A stretch of 64,000 bases of DNA from Alteromonas sp. 1_MG-2023 (GCF_030547075.1 NZ_JAUOQH010000017.1:1-64000), one strand, 5' to 3'. Positions 36,035 through 44,970 are shown, counted from the first letter of the stretch. Notes: generated by a model not told the origin, from the letters alone. Made by a program: numbers and translations.

Positions 36035-36099
36035 TAAAGTCCTAAATTAAGTACATTAAGTGGAAATATCTTGCGTAGTGTAACCAAGGTGGGACTTTA
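36035..36099. promoter_or_regulatory. Inverted-repeat pair upstream of hipBA
   Basis: TAAAGTCC at 36035-36042 and its exact reverse complement GGACTTTA at 36092-36099 flank the promoter region; the second copy ends two bases before the GTG start of hipB. HipB-type antitoxins repress their own operon by binding inverted repeats, so these are candidate operator halves. The 49-base spacing implies two separate dimers or looping. Confidence 0.45.
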
Positions 36100-36101
36100 T
36101 A

Positions 36102-36425
36102 GTGAAAAGCGTGACAGCTACAGCATTAGCAGAAGAGATCGGCGACCGATTGAAGCAAGCTCGACTTAATCGAGACTTAACACAATCAGAAGTTGCGGAG
36201 CTTGCTGGCGTTGCTCGCAAAACGGTTTTAAATGCAGAAAAGGGCAAAGTTCAGCTCAACATCATGATTGCTATATTAATGGCATTAGACCTCACGCAGC
36301 AGATTGATCTATTTCTCCCTAAACAAGAAATTTCTCCCTTACAGCTGGCCAAACTGCAAGGAAAGAAAAGGCAGAGAGCCTCTGGCCAACGCAGTAACAA
36401 AAATGAGGAAGCACCAGAATGGTAA
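36102..36425 (+). CDS. hipB: HipB-type antitoxin (XRE helix-turn-helix)
   Basis: 107 residues starting at GTG 36102. The helix-turn-helix is IGDRLKQARLNRDLTQSEVAELAGVARKTVLNAEKG (about residues 12-47), the XRE family fold. A short basic tail follows (GKKRQRASGQRSNKNEEAPEW). It overlaps hipA by seven bases and would bind and neutralise the kinase while repressing the operon. An inverted-repeat pair TAAAGTCC/GGACTTTA lies upstream. Confidence 0.85.
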   Translation: MKSVTATALAEEIGDRLKQARLNRDLTQSEVAELAGVARKTVLNAEKGKVQLNIMIAILMALDLTQQIDLFLPKQEISPLQLAKLQGKKRQRASGQRSNKNEEAPEW

Positions 36426-37735
36426 TGGAAGTTATTACAATAACATACCAAGACGACGTTGTTGGTGCAGTGAGTTTCGACACTGAAAAGGGACTAGGGT
36501 CATTTGAATATGATCCAGGCTTCATAATAAAAGGCATCGAGCTGTCCCCGATCAAAATGCCATTATCGAATCGCATTTACAGCTTTCCCGAACTGGGCTT
36601 CAATACCTTTAAAGGCCTACCAGGTTTAATAGCTGACTCCTTACCTGATGATTTTGGTAACGCAGTTCTCAACGCATGGGTTGCAGGTCAGGGTCGTTCA
36701 CCGAGTGACATTACCCCACTGCAACGCCTTCAATATACGGGAAAGCGAGGCATGGGGGCTCTTGAGTATGCGCCTGCTACAAAGTTACGAAGTTTAAATG
36801 CTTCACAGCAAGTAGAAATCCAATCGCTCGTTTCAATTGCACAAGAAATCTTAGATTTACGAGGTAATTTTGAAGTAGAGCTCAAACAAAGTGGCCAAGA
36901 CGATAGAGAGGCAATGATGTCTTTATTATCTGTTGGCATGAGTGCGGGAGGAGCACGACCGAAAGCCGTATTAGCATTTAATGAAGATTTTACTCAAGTT
37001 CGCTCCGGCCAAGCCAAAGTGCCAAGTGGTTTTACTCATTATTTGATGAAATTTGACGGCGTTAGTGAGCACACCAAAAATCAAGAAACCTTCGGTGACC
37101 CGTTAGGCTATGGGGCAATGGAGTTTGTTTATCATTTAATGGCTAACAAATGCGGTGTGGATATGATGCCATGTCGCTTACTTCATGAAGGCAATCGACG
37201 CCACTTTATTACGCAACGGTTTGATCGAATTAAGAACAACAAGGTACACGTACAAACGCTAAACGGGCTTGCCCACGTTGATTATAAAAAGCCAGGGGCA
37301 TTTTCTTACGCAGAATTATTCGGTATTGCCAGACAGTTGAAGCTTTCTGCTGTTGAAGCTGAGCAGCTATTTAAGCGCATGACGTTCAATATTATCGCTC
37401 GAAATCATGACGACCACTCAAAGAACTTTGCCTTTATGTTAAAAAAAGACAAATGGTCTCTCGCCCCCGCTTATGATTTAGCTTATAGCTATAAACCAGG
37501 CAGTAAATGGGTGAACAGCCATTGGATGAGCTTGAATGGTAAAAGAGATAAATTTACACGAAGTGATTTCTATAGTTTAGAGAAAATTAGCCCTATTTTT
37601 AACAAGAAAAAGATCGACGATATTATCGATTCAACAATTGAGCACATATCAACTTGGCGTCAGCTTGCTGAAGAATGGGATGTACCAAGAACACTGATAG
37701 ATGAGATACAGGAAAACTTACGGCTCGATATTTAG
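36419..37735 (+). CDS. hipA: HipA-type serine/threonine kinase toxin
   Basis: 438 residues. The N-terminal subdomain precedes the Gly-rich loop VGMSAGGARPKAVLAF (about 175), the lysine-bearing YLMKFDG (about 206) and the catalytic core IIARNHDDHSKNFAFM (about 325) with PAYDLAYSY (about 352). HipA toxins phosphorylate glutamyl-tRNA synthetase or a related target and cause growth arrest and persistence. Overlap with the antitoxin gene is typical. Starts at 36419 (MVMEV) and 36425 are both possible. It is the last gene before the REP-free island. Confidence 0.9.
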   Translation: MVMEVITITYQDDVVGAVSFDTEKGLGSFEYDPGFIIKGIELSPIKMPLSNRIYSFPELGFNTFKGLPGLIADSLPDDFGNAVLNAWVAGQGRSPSDITPLQRLQYTGKRGMGALEYAPATKLRSLNASQQVEIQSLVSIAQEILDLRGNFEVELKQSGQDDREAMMSLLSVGMSAGGARPKAVLAFNEDFTQVRSGQAKVPSGFTHYLMKFDGVSEHTKNQETFGDPLGYGAMEFVYHLMANKCGVDMMPCRLLHEGNRRHFITQRFDRIKNNKVHVQTLNGLAHVDYKKPGAFSYAELFGIARQLKLSAVEAEQLFKRMTFNIIARNHDDHSKNFAFMLKKDKWSLAPAYDLAYSYKPGSKWVNSHWMSLNGKRDKFTRSDFYSLEKISPIFNKKKIDDIIDSTIEHISTWRQLAEEWDVPRTLIDEIQENLRLDI

Positions 37736-37837
37736 TATGCACAGAGTTCGATACTCACTTCCGCTATTCGCTCATTTGAGTTCTAAACAGCCACTGCTGA
37801 GGCTGAAAATGGGAGTTGCCGGACGGACACATTGAAT

Positions 37838-37883
37838 AAAGGGGTCAGAGTACATTATCACTTAAAAGTACTCTGACCCCTTT
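37838..37883. repeat. REP-like palindromic element, last copy before the island
   Basis: The left arm AAAGGGGTCAGAGTAC is at 37838-37853 and the right arm GTACTCTGACCCCTTT at 37868-37883. No further copy occurs to the right in this window. Confidence 0.9.
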
Positions 37884-37897
37884 ATTTAAAAATCAAA

Positions 37898-38049
37898 AAG
37901 TTAAAAACGTACTTTTTACAATTAAAACTGTGAATGGATTGGATATTGAGCATAAGTGGCTGTCCGGTACATACAATAAAATAAACAAGACAGTCATCTT
38001 TAGAAATGGTAGAAATGACGTGCTTGACGTCTCTGCACTAAGTTATTGA
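37898..38049 (+). pseudogene. Open fragment with an isolated TnsB-site-like word
   Basis: A frame without a start codon reads KNVLFTIKTVNGLDIEHKWL, SGTYNKINKTVIFRNGRNDV, LDVSALSY and a stop at 38047-38049. I do not recognise it. At 37919-37935 the bases CAATTAAAACTGTGAAT match the outer TnsB-type site of the transposon left end (43017-43033) at 16 of 17 positions. This may be a trace of the lost left end of the older transposon, or chance within a gene remnant. Confidence 0.35.
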
Positions 38050-38179
38050 TGCAGATAAATTTACCTGTTTTAGGGATTATCTTTAAAAGTAGATGTGTGC
38101 GTAAGTCTAATTTTTACTTAACGGTATTTATTACTTCACTCGCGTTAAGTGGCATTAAACTATCTATTCAAGCGCAACG

Positions 38180-38322
38180 CTACCCCAGTAACCGCCTAGC
38201 AACCTGTTTCCCCTGAGTCCGTTGCTGATGTTGATTGTGGGCGTACTGCTCAAGGTGAACCACTTTGCCAGCAGCATGTTTAAAGCAAGTTTCAAAGTGC
38301 GTGGTTAAGGTTAGCTTCTCGA
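38180..38322 (-). pseudogene. Unrecognised gene fragment in insertion-sequence debris
   Basis: On the minus strand an uninterrupted frame reads EKLTLTTHFETCFKHAAGKV, VHLEQYAHNQHQQRTQGKQV, ARRLLG, stop. Its sequence is protein-like, but I cannot name it; a transposase or accessory protein end is likely from the surroundings. It directly abuts the IstB remnant, suggesting a rearrangement junction near 38323. Confidence 0.4.
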
Positions 38323-38572
38323 GTAACTTAACGTTCTCACAATGGCCAACGGCCTTCGATGATGACCAAACGCTGACTGCGGCCTTGTTAGATAGACTGT
38401 TACACCATGCTCATATCGTTCAAACTGCAGGAAACAGTTATCGGCTTAGAGGTAAGAAAATGGCTGGAATAGCACCAGTCACCAATAAACAAAATGAAGT
38501 ATAAACGCTAAAGGTGGGTCAATTTTACTTAACCGCTAAGTGGGTCAAAATTAGATTACCGTTGACATTGAA
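38323..38572 (+). mobile_element. IS21-family remnant (IstB C-terminus plus right end)
   Basis: The frame to the stop at 38502-38504 reads SSNLTFSQWPTAFDDDQTLT, AALLDRLLHHAHIVQTAGNS, YRLRGKKMAGI, the usual C-terminus of the IstB helper ATPase. About ten bases beyond lies GTGGGTCAATTTTACTTAAC, then AAGTGGGTCAAAATTAGATT and ACCGTTGACA, the kind of repeated GGGTCA sequence and TGTCA end found at IS21-family termini. The transposase gene istA and the left end are missing. Confidence 0.65.
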
Positions 38573-38664
38573 GGGCTACCGCGCCCATGGTTTTCACAGA
38601 GACAACTTCCAGAGTTGATTGAATCCTACTAATCGAGCCTAATTGAAGACTTATCCACCTACTT

Positions 38665-41600
38665 TTAACTTCGGGATACATCTAAAACAAATACATCTAT
38701 AAGCCCTTTTAACTCAGATGGTAATTGCTTTTCTATATCATTTTTAAGCTCGTTTGCTGTCGTTATTCCATGCGATTTACGGTTAGCGACCTTTTCATCG
38801 GAGCCAAACCAGATAACAAGATAAATCCCCTGTTGCTCAGCATCAGGATGAATAGAATATCGTTCGTAAAGTTGAGTTGATGCAGCAGAATATAGCTCTG
38901 AATGCCATTGTCCTTTTGCTTCGATAACAAGAAGCTTTTGCTCCCCTCCAAATGCCTTCGTTGCCGTTATATCAATTCGATTTTGATTTTTAGTTTGATG
39001 TTCTGATCTAATAATTATATTCAAAGGCTGAAGCATAACATGAAGGCGCTCGGCAACAATTTCAACTGAATTCACTTCATCTAGTCGACCATAGTTTCCA
39101 TTGGTATCTTTGTTATAAAAACGATTAGCTGCATTGAACTCCCCACCTTGTATTTCTTTTTGATAGCGTTCTAACGTATGAATAATTAACGCACGTAGTC
39201 CTTCGACAGTAACCACCTCATTATTATCTAACAACTCAACAATATCCTGGGCTGATGGTGGCTCAAAATCTCTTAAAGCCAACTTTCTTTGCTGCTCCGC
39301 CTTAATACCTTTTAATGGTAAATGAATGTCTTCATAGCATTTATTATGAAGTAGACGATTAATGACGGTAATTGCTTCCTCGGGTACATCACTGTTCATA
39401 CACCAAATAATATCTGTTATAAATCGATAAGCTACTTCATTGTCGGGACTGCCTGTTCCCCAATGGCTTGGTAAATGGACTTTTGGCCACTTGTCATAGA
39501 AAGCAATTAATATAGCCTCAACCATTTGAGAATTAGGTTTAGGCCAGTAAGGATGTTCTCCTCTGTTAAATGACCCCGAACGGCTCTCAAGTAAAAAAAT
39601 AGACTGCTTATCTGACTTAAGCCAATCCCAATAAGGCTCAGCCTCTTCTAAGGTTAAAAAATAAAAGGCCCTAATAAACCAAAACTTACACTGATTTAGA
39701 TGTTTTTCGTCACTTTTCATTTCTGGCAATTGTGAAAGTAAGGCATGACAACGGGTACGTATAACGTTATCTAATTTACTTCGCTCAGAGTATTGAGCAG
39801 CAATATCAAATAACTCATCTAAAGCATATATATCAAGTTTTTCAAAATGAGATAACCAGTCAATCGCAAGTTCTCCGCGTAACGAAGCGAAAACTTCATC
39901 ATACTTTAGTAAACCTATCTCTGGATGTTTACAGTTTCCATTAGCCAACTGTGGTTCTAGATATAGAATGAGAAATTTTTTGGCCGACTCGATATCGGGA
40001 AATACTAGACGATCTACTTCAGCTTTTAGCGAGTCTCGTTCCGCCTGCTCAAATTCCTGATAGCTCACGCTTAAGTTGGTTCGAAGAGCCAATAACATTG
40101 CTGGCTTAACGTTCTCTAGGTGGCCATTTAACCTAAAAATTTCTATGCACGCTGCTAATAATATAGTTTCGACGTACATACATTGGGATGCGCATTGCAA
40201 TTCTGCGAGCTTTTCTAAACTAGGGACGTCTGGTTCAATAAAGTCAAGGCAATTGCGTAACGCCATTCTTACTAACTTTTCATCCCCTACTTTTTCGTTA
40301 ATTTCGGCTGGCTTGTTAAGTACTAGGTATGAAATAAAACGAAGAGCAAAAAAATCTTCTCCTTTTTCAATCATCTCTCGATTATTATTAAAGTAAGCGA
40401 TGTTTTCTATACGAGTTCTATCCTCTTGATTTTGCCTACGCCTCATAATACGGCGATGTCTCTGCTCCCATTTAACATATTCTTCCTTTCTCGCCATCCT
40501 TGCTTTTCTTACCTTTAATGCCCACTTACGCATAAACGCTGGCTTACTATTAGCTTGGCTACGCATATGCTGCTTAATAGGATTTCTATTGCCTTTTTTA
40601 TTGTCTTGGTGATAGTGAGCTGGAATGAAATGTTCCCATAATTCAACATTATTATTTTCATATGCGAAATCTACAAGAAACTGAATATCATTTGGACGCA
40701 AGCACAAGCCTGCATGAGAATAATGCCCATTGAACTTATCGATTCGCATTTGAAAAATAGCGTCACTATTGGTTAGGTTTCCAAATACATGAGCAATAAT
40801 TTCTTGCCGTAGTTCATGGTTTTCTTGCAGTGCTTTAACAGAAGCTATATCGTTTGTTCTTCCGTATCCCGAGAAGTTTAGATTTTCTACCCATTGCCAT
40901 ATTTGCAATGGCTGTAATGGTGGTTTTGCTAATTCAAAGAAACGATCTAATAGCGCCCCAATAATTTTGCTAATTCCAATACGACAATCACATTCATAAG
41001 CTTTTTTGCCACAAGTACAGGCTAAATCTTCACTTAATCGATCTAATAAAGGAGTAACCACGCTAAGTGATAAACTCGAAATCAATGATTTAATATAGTA
41101 TCGGCTTTCAAATGTTCGTTCAGAACATTCTGAGCAATTAGAATAAAGTTGAGCACAGTTTCTAAAATAGCGTTCTAGCTCTTGTAGTGAAAAATTATCA
41201 ATAGAGGTTTTGGTTATCACATGAGTTGCAAGTCTTAGTGAATCATTATTTGCCTCATCAATTAATTGTAACACGTCAGGGTAAGTATCATATTCATTGC
41301 AATCAAGAAGGCTAACAATAGCTTGCAAGCGAGTAGTAAAGCTTTCGCTTGAACAGTGAACTATTTGCTGCAACTCCACTAAAAGTTGCGAAACGGCAGG
41401 TGAACCTTTTAGTAACTCCAAAATAAAATTACGTAAATCACCATCATTATTTGTCGTAATAATCGTTTTGATTTCGGCTACAACCTCCTCTGTGAAGAAG
41501 CCTGCCACACTATAACTACGCCAAAAATCGCCACGCCTAAAATATGGATCGGCTACTTCAACTTCAACCAGTCTAGTCAACAGAAAACGTTTAGATGAAT

Positions 41601-42708
41601 GAGATAACTGAGATGGATCTCCATTAGCAATAACAGCGTAAGGGTCCAGTTCAATAATTACCCTTTCAAGGTCTTGATTTCCTAACGATGCCATCCAAGC
41701 AACTAAGCCACGCAGTTCATCTCGAACTACGCCATTAGGAGCAATTACTGAAAAACATTGTTCAACTGTAAGCGAATCTGATGGAGTACAAATGCGTTTA
41801 ACAAGGTAAGTAGCTGCGCCATACTCCGCAACTATTTTATGAATAGGTCGGTGTTGCTCGGAATTGTCACCTAGCTTGAACAGCTTAGTCGCTAATAGTG
41901 CATTTTGATCATTTTTATCCACCTTTAACAATGAATATATCGAAGGGTAGATCCTGTCTTGGCTAGTTTCGCTTACACTAATACCCTCTGAGCCCGATAA
42001 AAGTAGTTTCGCAAAGACTTCTGATGCTAAAGAAACTTTATCCTCTACGGTTAGCGTAGAGTTAACTTTAACTGCATTATTTACTTCACGCGCTAAATGG
42101 TACAAGGCTTGTTGGAATATTGTGCTTTTATCTGAAAAGTGTCCGTCGCTTTCTATGTATGCATCAGCAAACAACTTCAAAAATTGAGGGTTAGGTAGTA
42201 TAGGGCTAAGCTCAAACCTCCCGATTTCAGCATTAAAGTCGTCAAAATCATCTCTACCGGTATGATTAGAATAAATATCTCTCTGTTCTACTTCATCAAA
42301 GTCAGAGAGTTTAACAATTAAAGGCTCTTGACCAATAAACTGTTTAAAAACGCTTGATGATGAATTGCCCCACTCCGACGAGCGACTTGAAATTATGACG
42401 TAGTTTGGACGTACAGATGAAACCTTGCCTAATAACTTATGAATACCAGCATCATCAATTTTAGCCAGTTCATCAAAAGCATCTAATACTATTGCAGCGT
42501 CGTTTACTGCAACATCGATATAATTAAATACGCTTGCAGTTATCGTATTTGTATTTAGCTTACGAGCTAAACTGTTTAATAACTCTGTTTTTCCTGCGCC
42601 TGGCTCGGCAAGAATAATAATGTATTTAGATTCAGTTAACAGCTGAACCTCAGTGAAAATATGGTCTTCACGAACAAGTCTTCGTTCAATATAAAAGTCG
42701 TCGCTCAT
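38665..42708 (-). CDS. NACHT-like STAND ATPase with C-terminal PD-(D/E)XK-like nuclease
   Basis: 1347 residues from the ATG complementary to 42708; a TTG at 42744 would add 12. Near the N-terminus are Walker A EPGAGKTE (about 35-42), a DxFDE Walker B VLDAFDEL (about 74-81) and the sensor SSRSSEW (about 107), the NACHT/STAND pattern. A helical repeat-rich middle follows, with a cysteine cluster (CSECSE; CTCGKKAYECDC, about 530-600). Near the end, RIDITAT ... LLVIEAKGQWHSEL (about 1265-1290) has the D...ExK layout of PD-(D/E)XK nucleases. A sensor-switch-nuclease design suggests an abortive anti-phage protein. It is the surviving cargo of the older Tn7-like element. Confidence 0.75.
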   Translation of the reverse strand: MSDDFYIERRLVREDHIFTEVQLLTESKYIIILAEPGAGKTELLNSLARKLNTNTITASVFNYIDVAVNDAAIVLDAFDELAKIDDAGIHKLLGKVSSVRPNYVIISSRSSEWGNSSSSVFKQFIGQEPLIVKLSDFDEVEQRDIYSNHTGRDDFDDFNAEIGRFELSPILPNPQFLKLFADAYIESDGHFSDKSTIFQQALYHLAREVNNAVKVNSTLTVEDKVSLASEVFAKLLLSGSEGISVSETSQDRIYPSIYSLLKVDKNDQNALLATKLFKLGDNSEQHRPIHKIVAEYGAATYLVKRICTPSDSLTVEQCFSVIAPNGVVRDELRGLVAWMASLGNQDLERVIIELDPYAVIANGDPSQLSHSSKRFLLTRLVEVEVADPYFRRGDFWRSYSVAGFFTEEVVAEIKTIITTNNDGDLRNFILELLKGSPAVSQLLVELQQIVHCSSESFTTRLQAIVSLLDCNEYDTYPDVLQLIDEANNDSLRLATHVITKTSIDNFSLQELERYFRNCAQLYSNCSECSERTFESRYYIKSLISSLSLSVVTPLLDRLSEDLACTCGKKAYECDCRIGISKIIGALLDRFFELAKPPLQPLQIWQWVENLNFSGYGRTNDIASVKALQENHELRQEIIAHVFGNLTNSDAIFQMRIDKFNGHYSHAGLCLRPNDIQFLVDFAYENNNVELWEHFIPAHYHQDNKKGNRNPIKQHMRSQANSKPAFMRKWALKVRKARMARKEEYVKWEQRHRRIMRRRQNQEDRTRIENIAYFNNNREMIEKGEDFFALRFISYLVLNKPAEINEKVGDEKLVRMALRNCLDFIEPDVPSLEKLAELQCASQCMYVETILLAACIEIFRLNGHLENVKPAMLLALRTNLSVSYQEFEQAERDSLKAEVDRLVFPDIESAKKFLILYLEPQLANGNCKHPEIGLLKYDEVFASLRGELAIDWLSHFEKLDIYALDELFDIAAQYSERSKLDNVIRTRCHALLSQLPEMKSDEKHLNQCKFWFIRAFYFLTLEEAEPYWDWLKSDKQSIFLLESRSGSFNRGEHPYWPKPNSQMVEAILIAFYDKWPKVHLPSHWGTGSPDNEVAYRFITDIIWCMNSDVPEEAITVINRLLHNKCYEDIHLPLKGIKAEQQRKLALRDFEPPSAQDIVELLDNNEVVTVEGLRALIIHTLERYQKEIQGGEFNAANRFYNKDTNGNYGRLDEVNSVEIVAERLHVMLQPLNIIIRSEHQTKNQNRIDITATKAFGGEQKLLVIEAKGQWHSELYSAASTQLYERYSIHPDAEQQGIYLVIWFGSDEKVANRKSHGITTANELKNDIEKQLPSELKGLIDVFVLDVSRS

Positions 42709-42888
42709 CTTTTTAAAAAATAACCTATATGAGAGTTTACTCAAGCAATTTTATTACCGTGACTTTCACATAACTGTAGGAAATTTCAAGGCAAAATATT
42801 AATTAAATAATACTATTTCCATGTATATTCAGTTAAGCACCTAGGTTTATCATCGTGAGTTTTATATCCAGATGAATACTGCCTTTAC

Positions 42889-43001
42889 CACAAAAAAGGC
42901 GAACCATTTCTGGTTCGCCTATTTCATATCTAGCTATTCACAATCTTAATTGCATTCACAAACTTAATTGTCGCGTTCACAATTTTAATTGCAGTTAGTC
43001 A
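42889..43001. mobile_element. Right end of an older, decayed Tn7-like element
   Basis: This stretch is nearly identical to the right end of the intact transposon (62467-62577). It has the hairpin AGGCGAACC/GGTTCGCCT (42897-42920), three TnsB-type sites TTCACAAxxTTAATTG at 42937-42952, 42955-42970 and 42976-42991, and terminal CAGTTAGTCA ending at 43001. The next five bases, ATACC (43002-43006), are the target duplication shared with the intact transposon. The element's transposition genes are gone; the NACHT-nuclease gene lies just inside. Confidence 0.85.
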
Positions 43002-43006
43002 ATACC
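43002..43006. other. 5-bp target-site duplication ATACC, left copy
   Basis: ATACC occurs exactly between the older right end and the intact left end, and again at 62578-62582 between the intact right end and gcvP. Tn7-family transposition makes 5-bp duplications. Confidence 0.9.
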
Positions 43007-43145
43007 TGGAGAAGAACAATTAAAATTGTGAATGGGTCTCGCCAAAATTCAGAAAGTTACAAAAGAAATTTTTACAATCAAATTTGTGAATAATTTTCAG
43101 TTCAGGCTAAAGTTTTTCTCGTTGTTTACAATTAAATTTGTGAAT
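43007..43145 (+). mobile_element. Left end with three dispersed TnsB-type sites
   Basis: The sites are CAATTAAAATTGTGAAT at 43017-43033, CAATCAAATTTGTGAAT at 43075-43091 and CAATTAAATTTGTGAAT at 43129-43145. They are spaced by about 40 bases, resembling the wide layout of Tn7L. Confidence 0.88.
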
Positions 43146-43313
43146 AAATTTAAGCTGGTCTTTCCGAATATAATGAACTGGATACTACAACCAAAAAAAT
43201 ATGATTAGATAGCCTAAAACCCCTATTAAAAGGGATATCCAAACGAAACAAGCTCAAATCATAGTGCTAAGAAAAAACTAATCAAACTCTAACCCTAAAA
43301 CTATTTAACTATC

Positions 43314-44657
43314 TCAGACGATACACGCCTTTGAAAAATTTGATAAATATGCAAGGTAGCCAGTTAATTCAAAATATCTTTTTTCAAAATTCTCTTGGCT
43401 TCCTCCTTTTTGACTTACAAAAAATCCATCCCCTAGAACAAAGTCAGGTATTAAATTTTCATCAAGATTAATAAAGTGACTACCAATGAGCCCTAAATCA
43501 CTATGCAGTTTAACTCCGACTTCAAGCAGTGCGTCAACATGATCTTTGTCTAAGTTAAAGTTAACTGAAGAGCAAATCTTTTTTATTTCTTTTTTTGATC
43601 TATCAAACAGCTCTGCCAGTGTTAAATTAAGGTTTTTTTCAAATATTTCAGCTAACAGGCTCTCTAAATTAGAACTTGTAACTTTAATGCCTTTTATTTG
43701 AAATTCGCTATAAAGAGAGTCAACAAGAAGTGAAAATATAGCTCCGTAATCAATATATTTCAGTGCATTTTCATAGGGAGTATAAAAAGGTTCAAAATTT
43801 TCATTCAGCATCTCTTTAGGCTTTAAAGAAGTGATGACATCGCTAGGTAGATTTAATATTAAGCGAGTTAGTTTAGCCGCAATATTATAAGCTTCTATAG
43901 CATCAGAAATGCTAAAAGAATTCGATATTTTGTGAGCTACTACCGAGTATTCAACTAAATTTTCGTCATATAGATCCGCCATTGTATCTTTCAACAGTTT
44001 ATCTTTTTCTATCTTGCTAGAAATTGGATCTTCTATCATACTTATGATTCTTGACTTAGCGTTAATCTCCTGAGCGACAGCCGAAGATTCCAACAGGGCA
44101 CAAAGGCTAAAAGGCACTCTGGCAATTAATTCTCCTTTGTTATTTTCAAACCTTGTAAAAAACAAGTTTCTATCGGTTGGTTTCCCGTATTTAGAAAACA
44201 TTATTCCTGCTGAATAACGATACTTCCAAGGTGCTGATGTATTTGCATTTGGATTGGCAGTTGAATAATACTGAGGAAATTTAATATATTGCACTCTATC
44301 GAAAATCTCTAGCTGTCGGTAAAAGTGCGGCAACTCTGTCGCTATACCACTTTGCTCTGCTTCATGAAGATCATTTCTGCAATGATAAATATCACTTAGG
44401 AACCTTAAACCCCACAATGTTGAATGAGCATCATACCAATGTTTAACTTCGTGATTTAATAAAGGACCAAACTTCAGAATTGCCCGATGATTTTCATCTA
44501 TGGATTTACTATTATCAGTAAAAGCTAATAGATCTTTTTCGTCTAAATCATTTAATTCGATACACTGGCTAAAGAAACAATATGAACCAGCTGCTGTATA
44601 GTTTGGAAGTGAATTAATTTGACTTCCTCTTCCCGTTTTCCTTTCTAAATAACTCAT
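43314..44657 (-). CDS. Unknown cargo protein with an HEXXH zinc-protease-like motif
   Basis: 447 residues from the ATG complementary to 44657, preceded by AGGAA. NHEVKHWYDAHSTLWG at residues 68-83 has the HEXXH signature of zincins, with a following Asp/His stretch. The remainder is helical, with no membrane segment, ending in LIGSHFINLDENLIPDFVLGDGF. I do not recognise a family. It is markedly AT-rich compared with the tns genes, indicating separate origin, and occupies the cargo position next to the left end. The motif could be coincidental, but its setting (hydrophobic residues before, H-W-x-D after) is plausible for a gluzincin-like site. Confidence 0.6.
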   Translation of the reverse strand: MSYLERKTGRGSQINSLPNYTAAGSYCFFSQCIELNDLDEKDLLAFTDNSKSIDENHRAILKFGPLLNHEVKHWYDAHSTLWGLRFLSDIYHCRNDLHEAEQSGIATELPHFYRQLEIFDRVQYIKFPQYYSTANPNANTSAPWKYRYSAGIMFSKYGKPTDRNLFFTRFENNKGELIARVPFSLCALLESSAVAQEINAKSRIISMIEDPISSKIEKDKLLKDTMADLYDENLVEYSVVAHKISNSFSISDAIEAYNIAAKLTRLILNLPSDVITSLKPKEMLNENFEPFYTPYENALKYIDYGAIFSLLVDSLYSEFQIKGIKVTSSNLESLLAEIFEKNLNLTLAELFDRSKKEIKKICSSVNFNLDKDHVDALLEVGVKLHSDLGLIGSHFINLDENLIPDFVLGDGFFVSQKGGSQENFEKRYFELTGYLAYLSNFSKACIV

Positions 44658-44660
44658 CAA

Positions 44661-44970
44661 ATTCCTAAATCATGTGCATAATAATCAATAAAAAACAACA
44701 GTGTCTTCGTGTACCTTGAAGCTTCATACTCACTTTAAGTACTTTTATCACTTATGCCCCAGAATTTCTATTGCGGTTACTCAAATTCGGATGATTGCCA
44801 ACTTTTAAGATGTCATGATCGAATCGCTCGTTAGGGTTTTAAAAATAAGCGTACTTAACGGGAAAACTAAGGGACATACATTATTTTTTAAACTAATTGA
44901 ACCTTAAATTAACCTTGAGTACATTCGAATTAGAATCCCAAAAATAGTATGAGCTGATTAATTTAAGCTT
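44661..44970. other. Non-coding stretch between tnsD and the HEXXH gene
   Basis: AT-rich sequence, no gene or clear terminator hairpin seen. The left part should carry the promoter of the leftward HEXXH gene. Confidence 0.5.

Noticed and set aside
38265-38504. Complete 79-aa protein
   Set aside because: Only its last 60 residues are coherent, and they are the C-terminus of IstB; the start is a chance ATG in rearranged debris.
42937-42991. CRISPR-like short direct repeats (TTCACAAxxTTAATTG three times)
   Set aside because: Spacing is only a few bases, the same set recurs at 62513-62567 and inverted at 43017-43145, and it sits at transposon termini; TnsB sites explain it.
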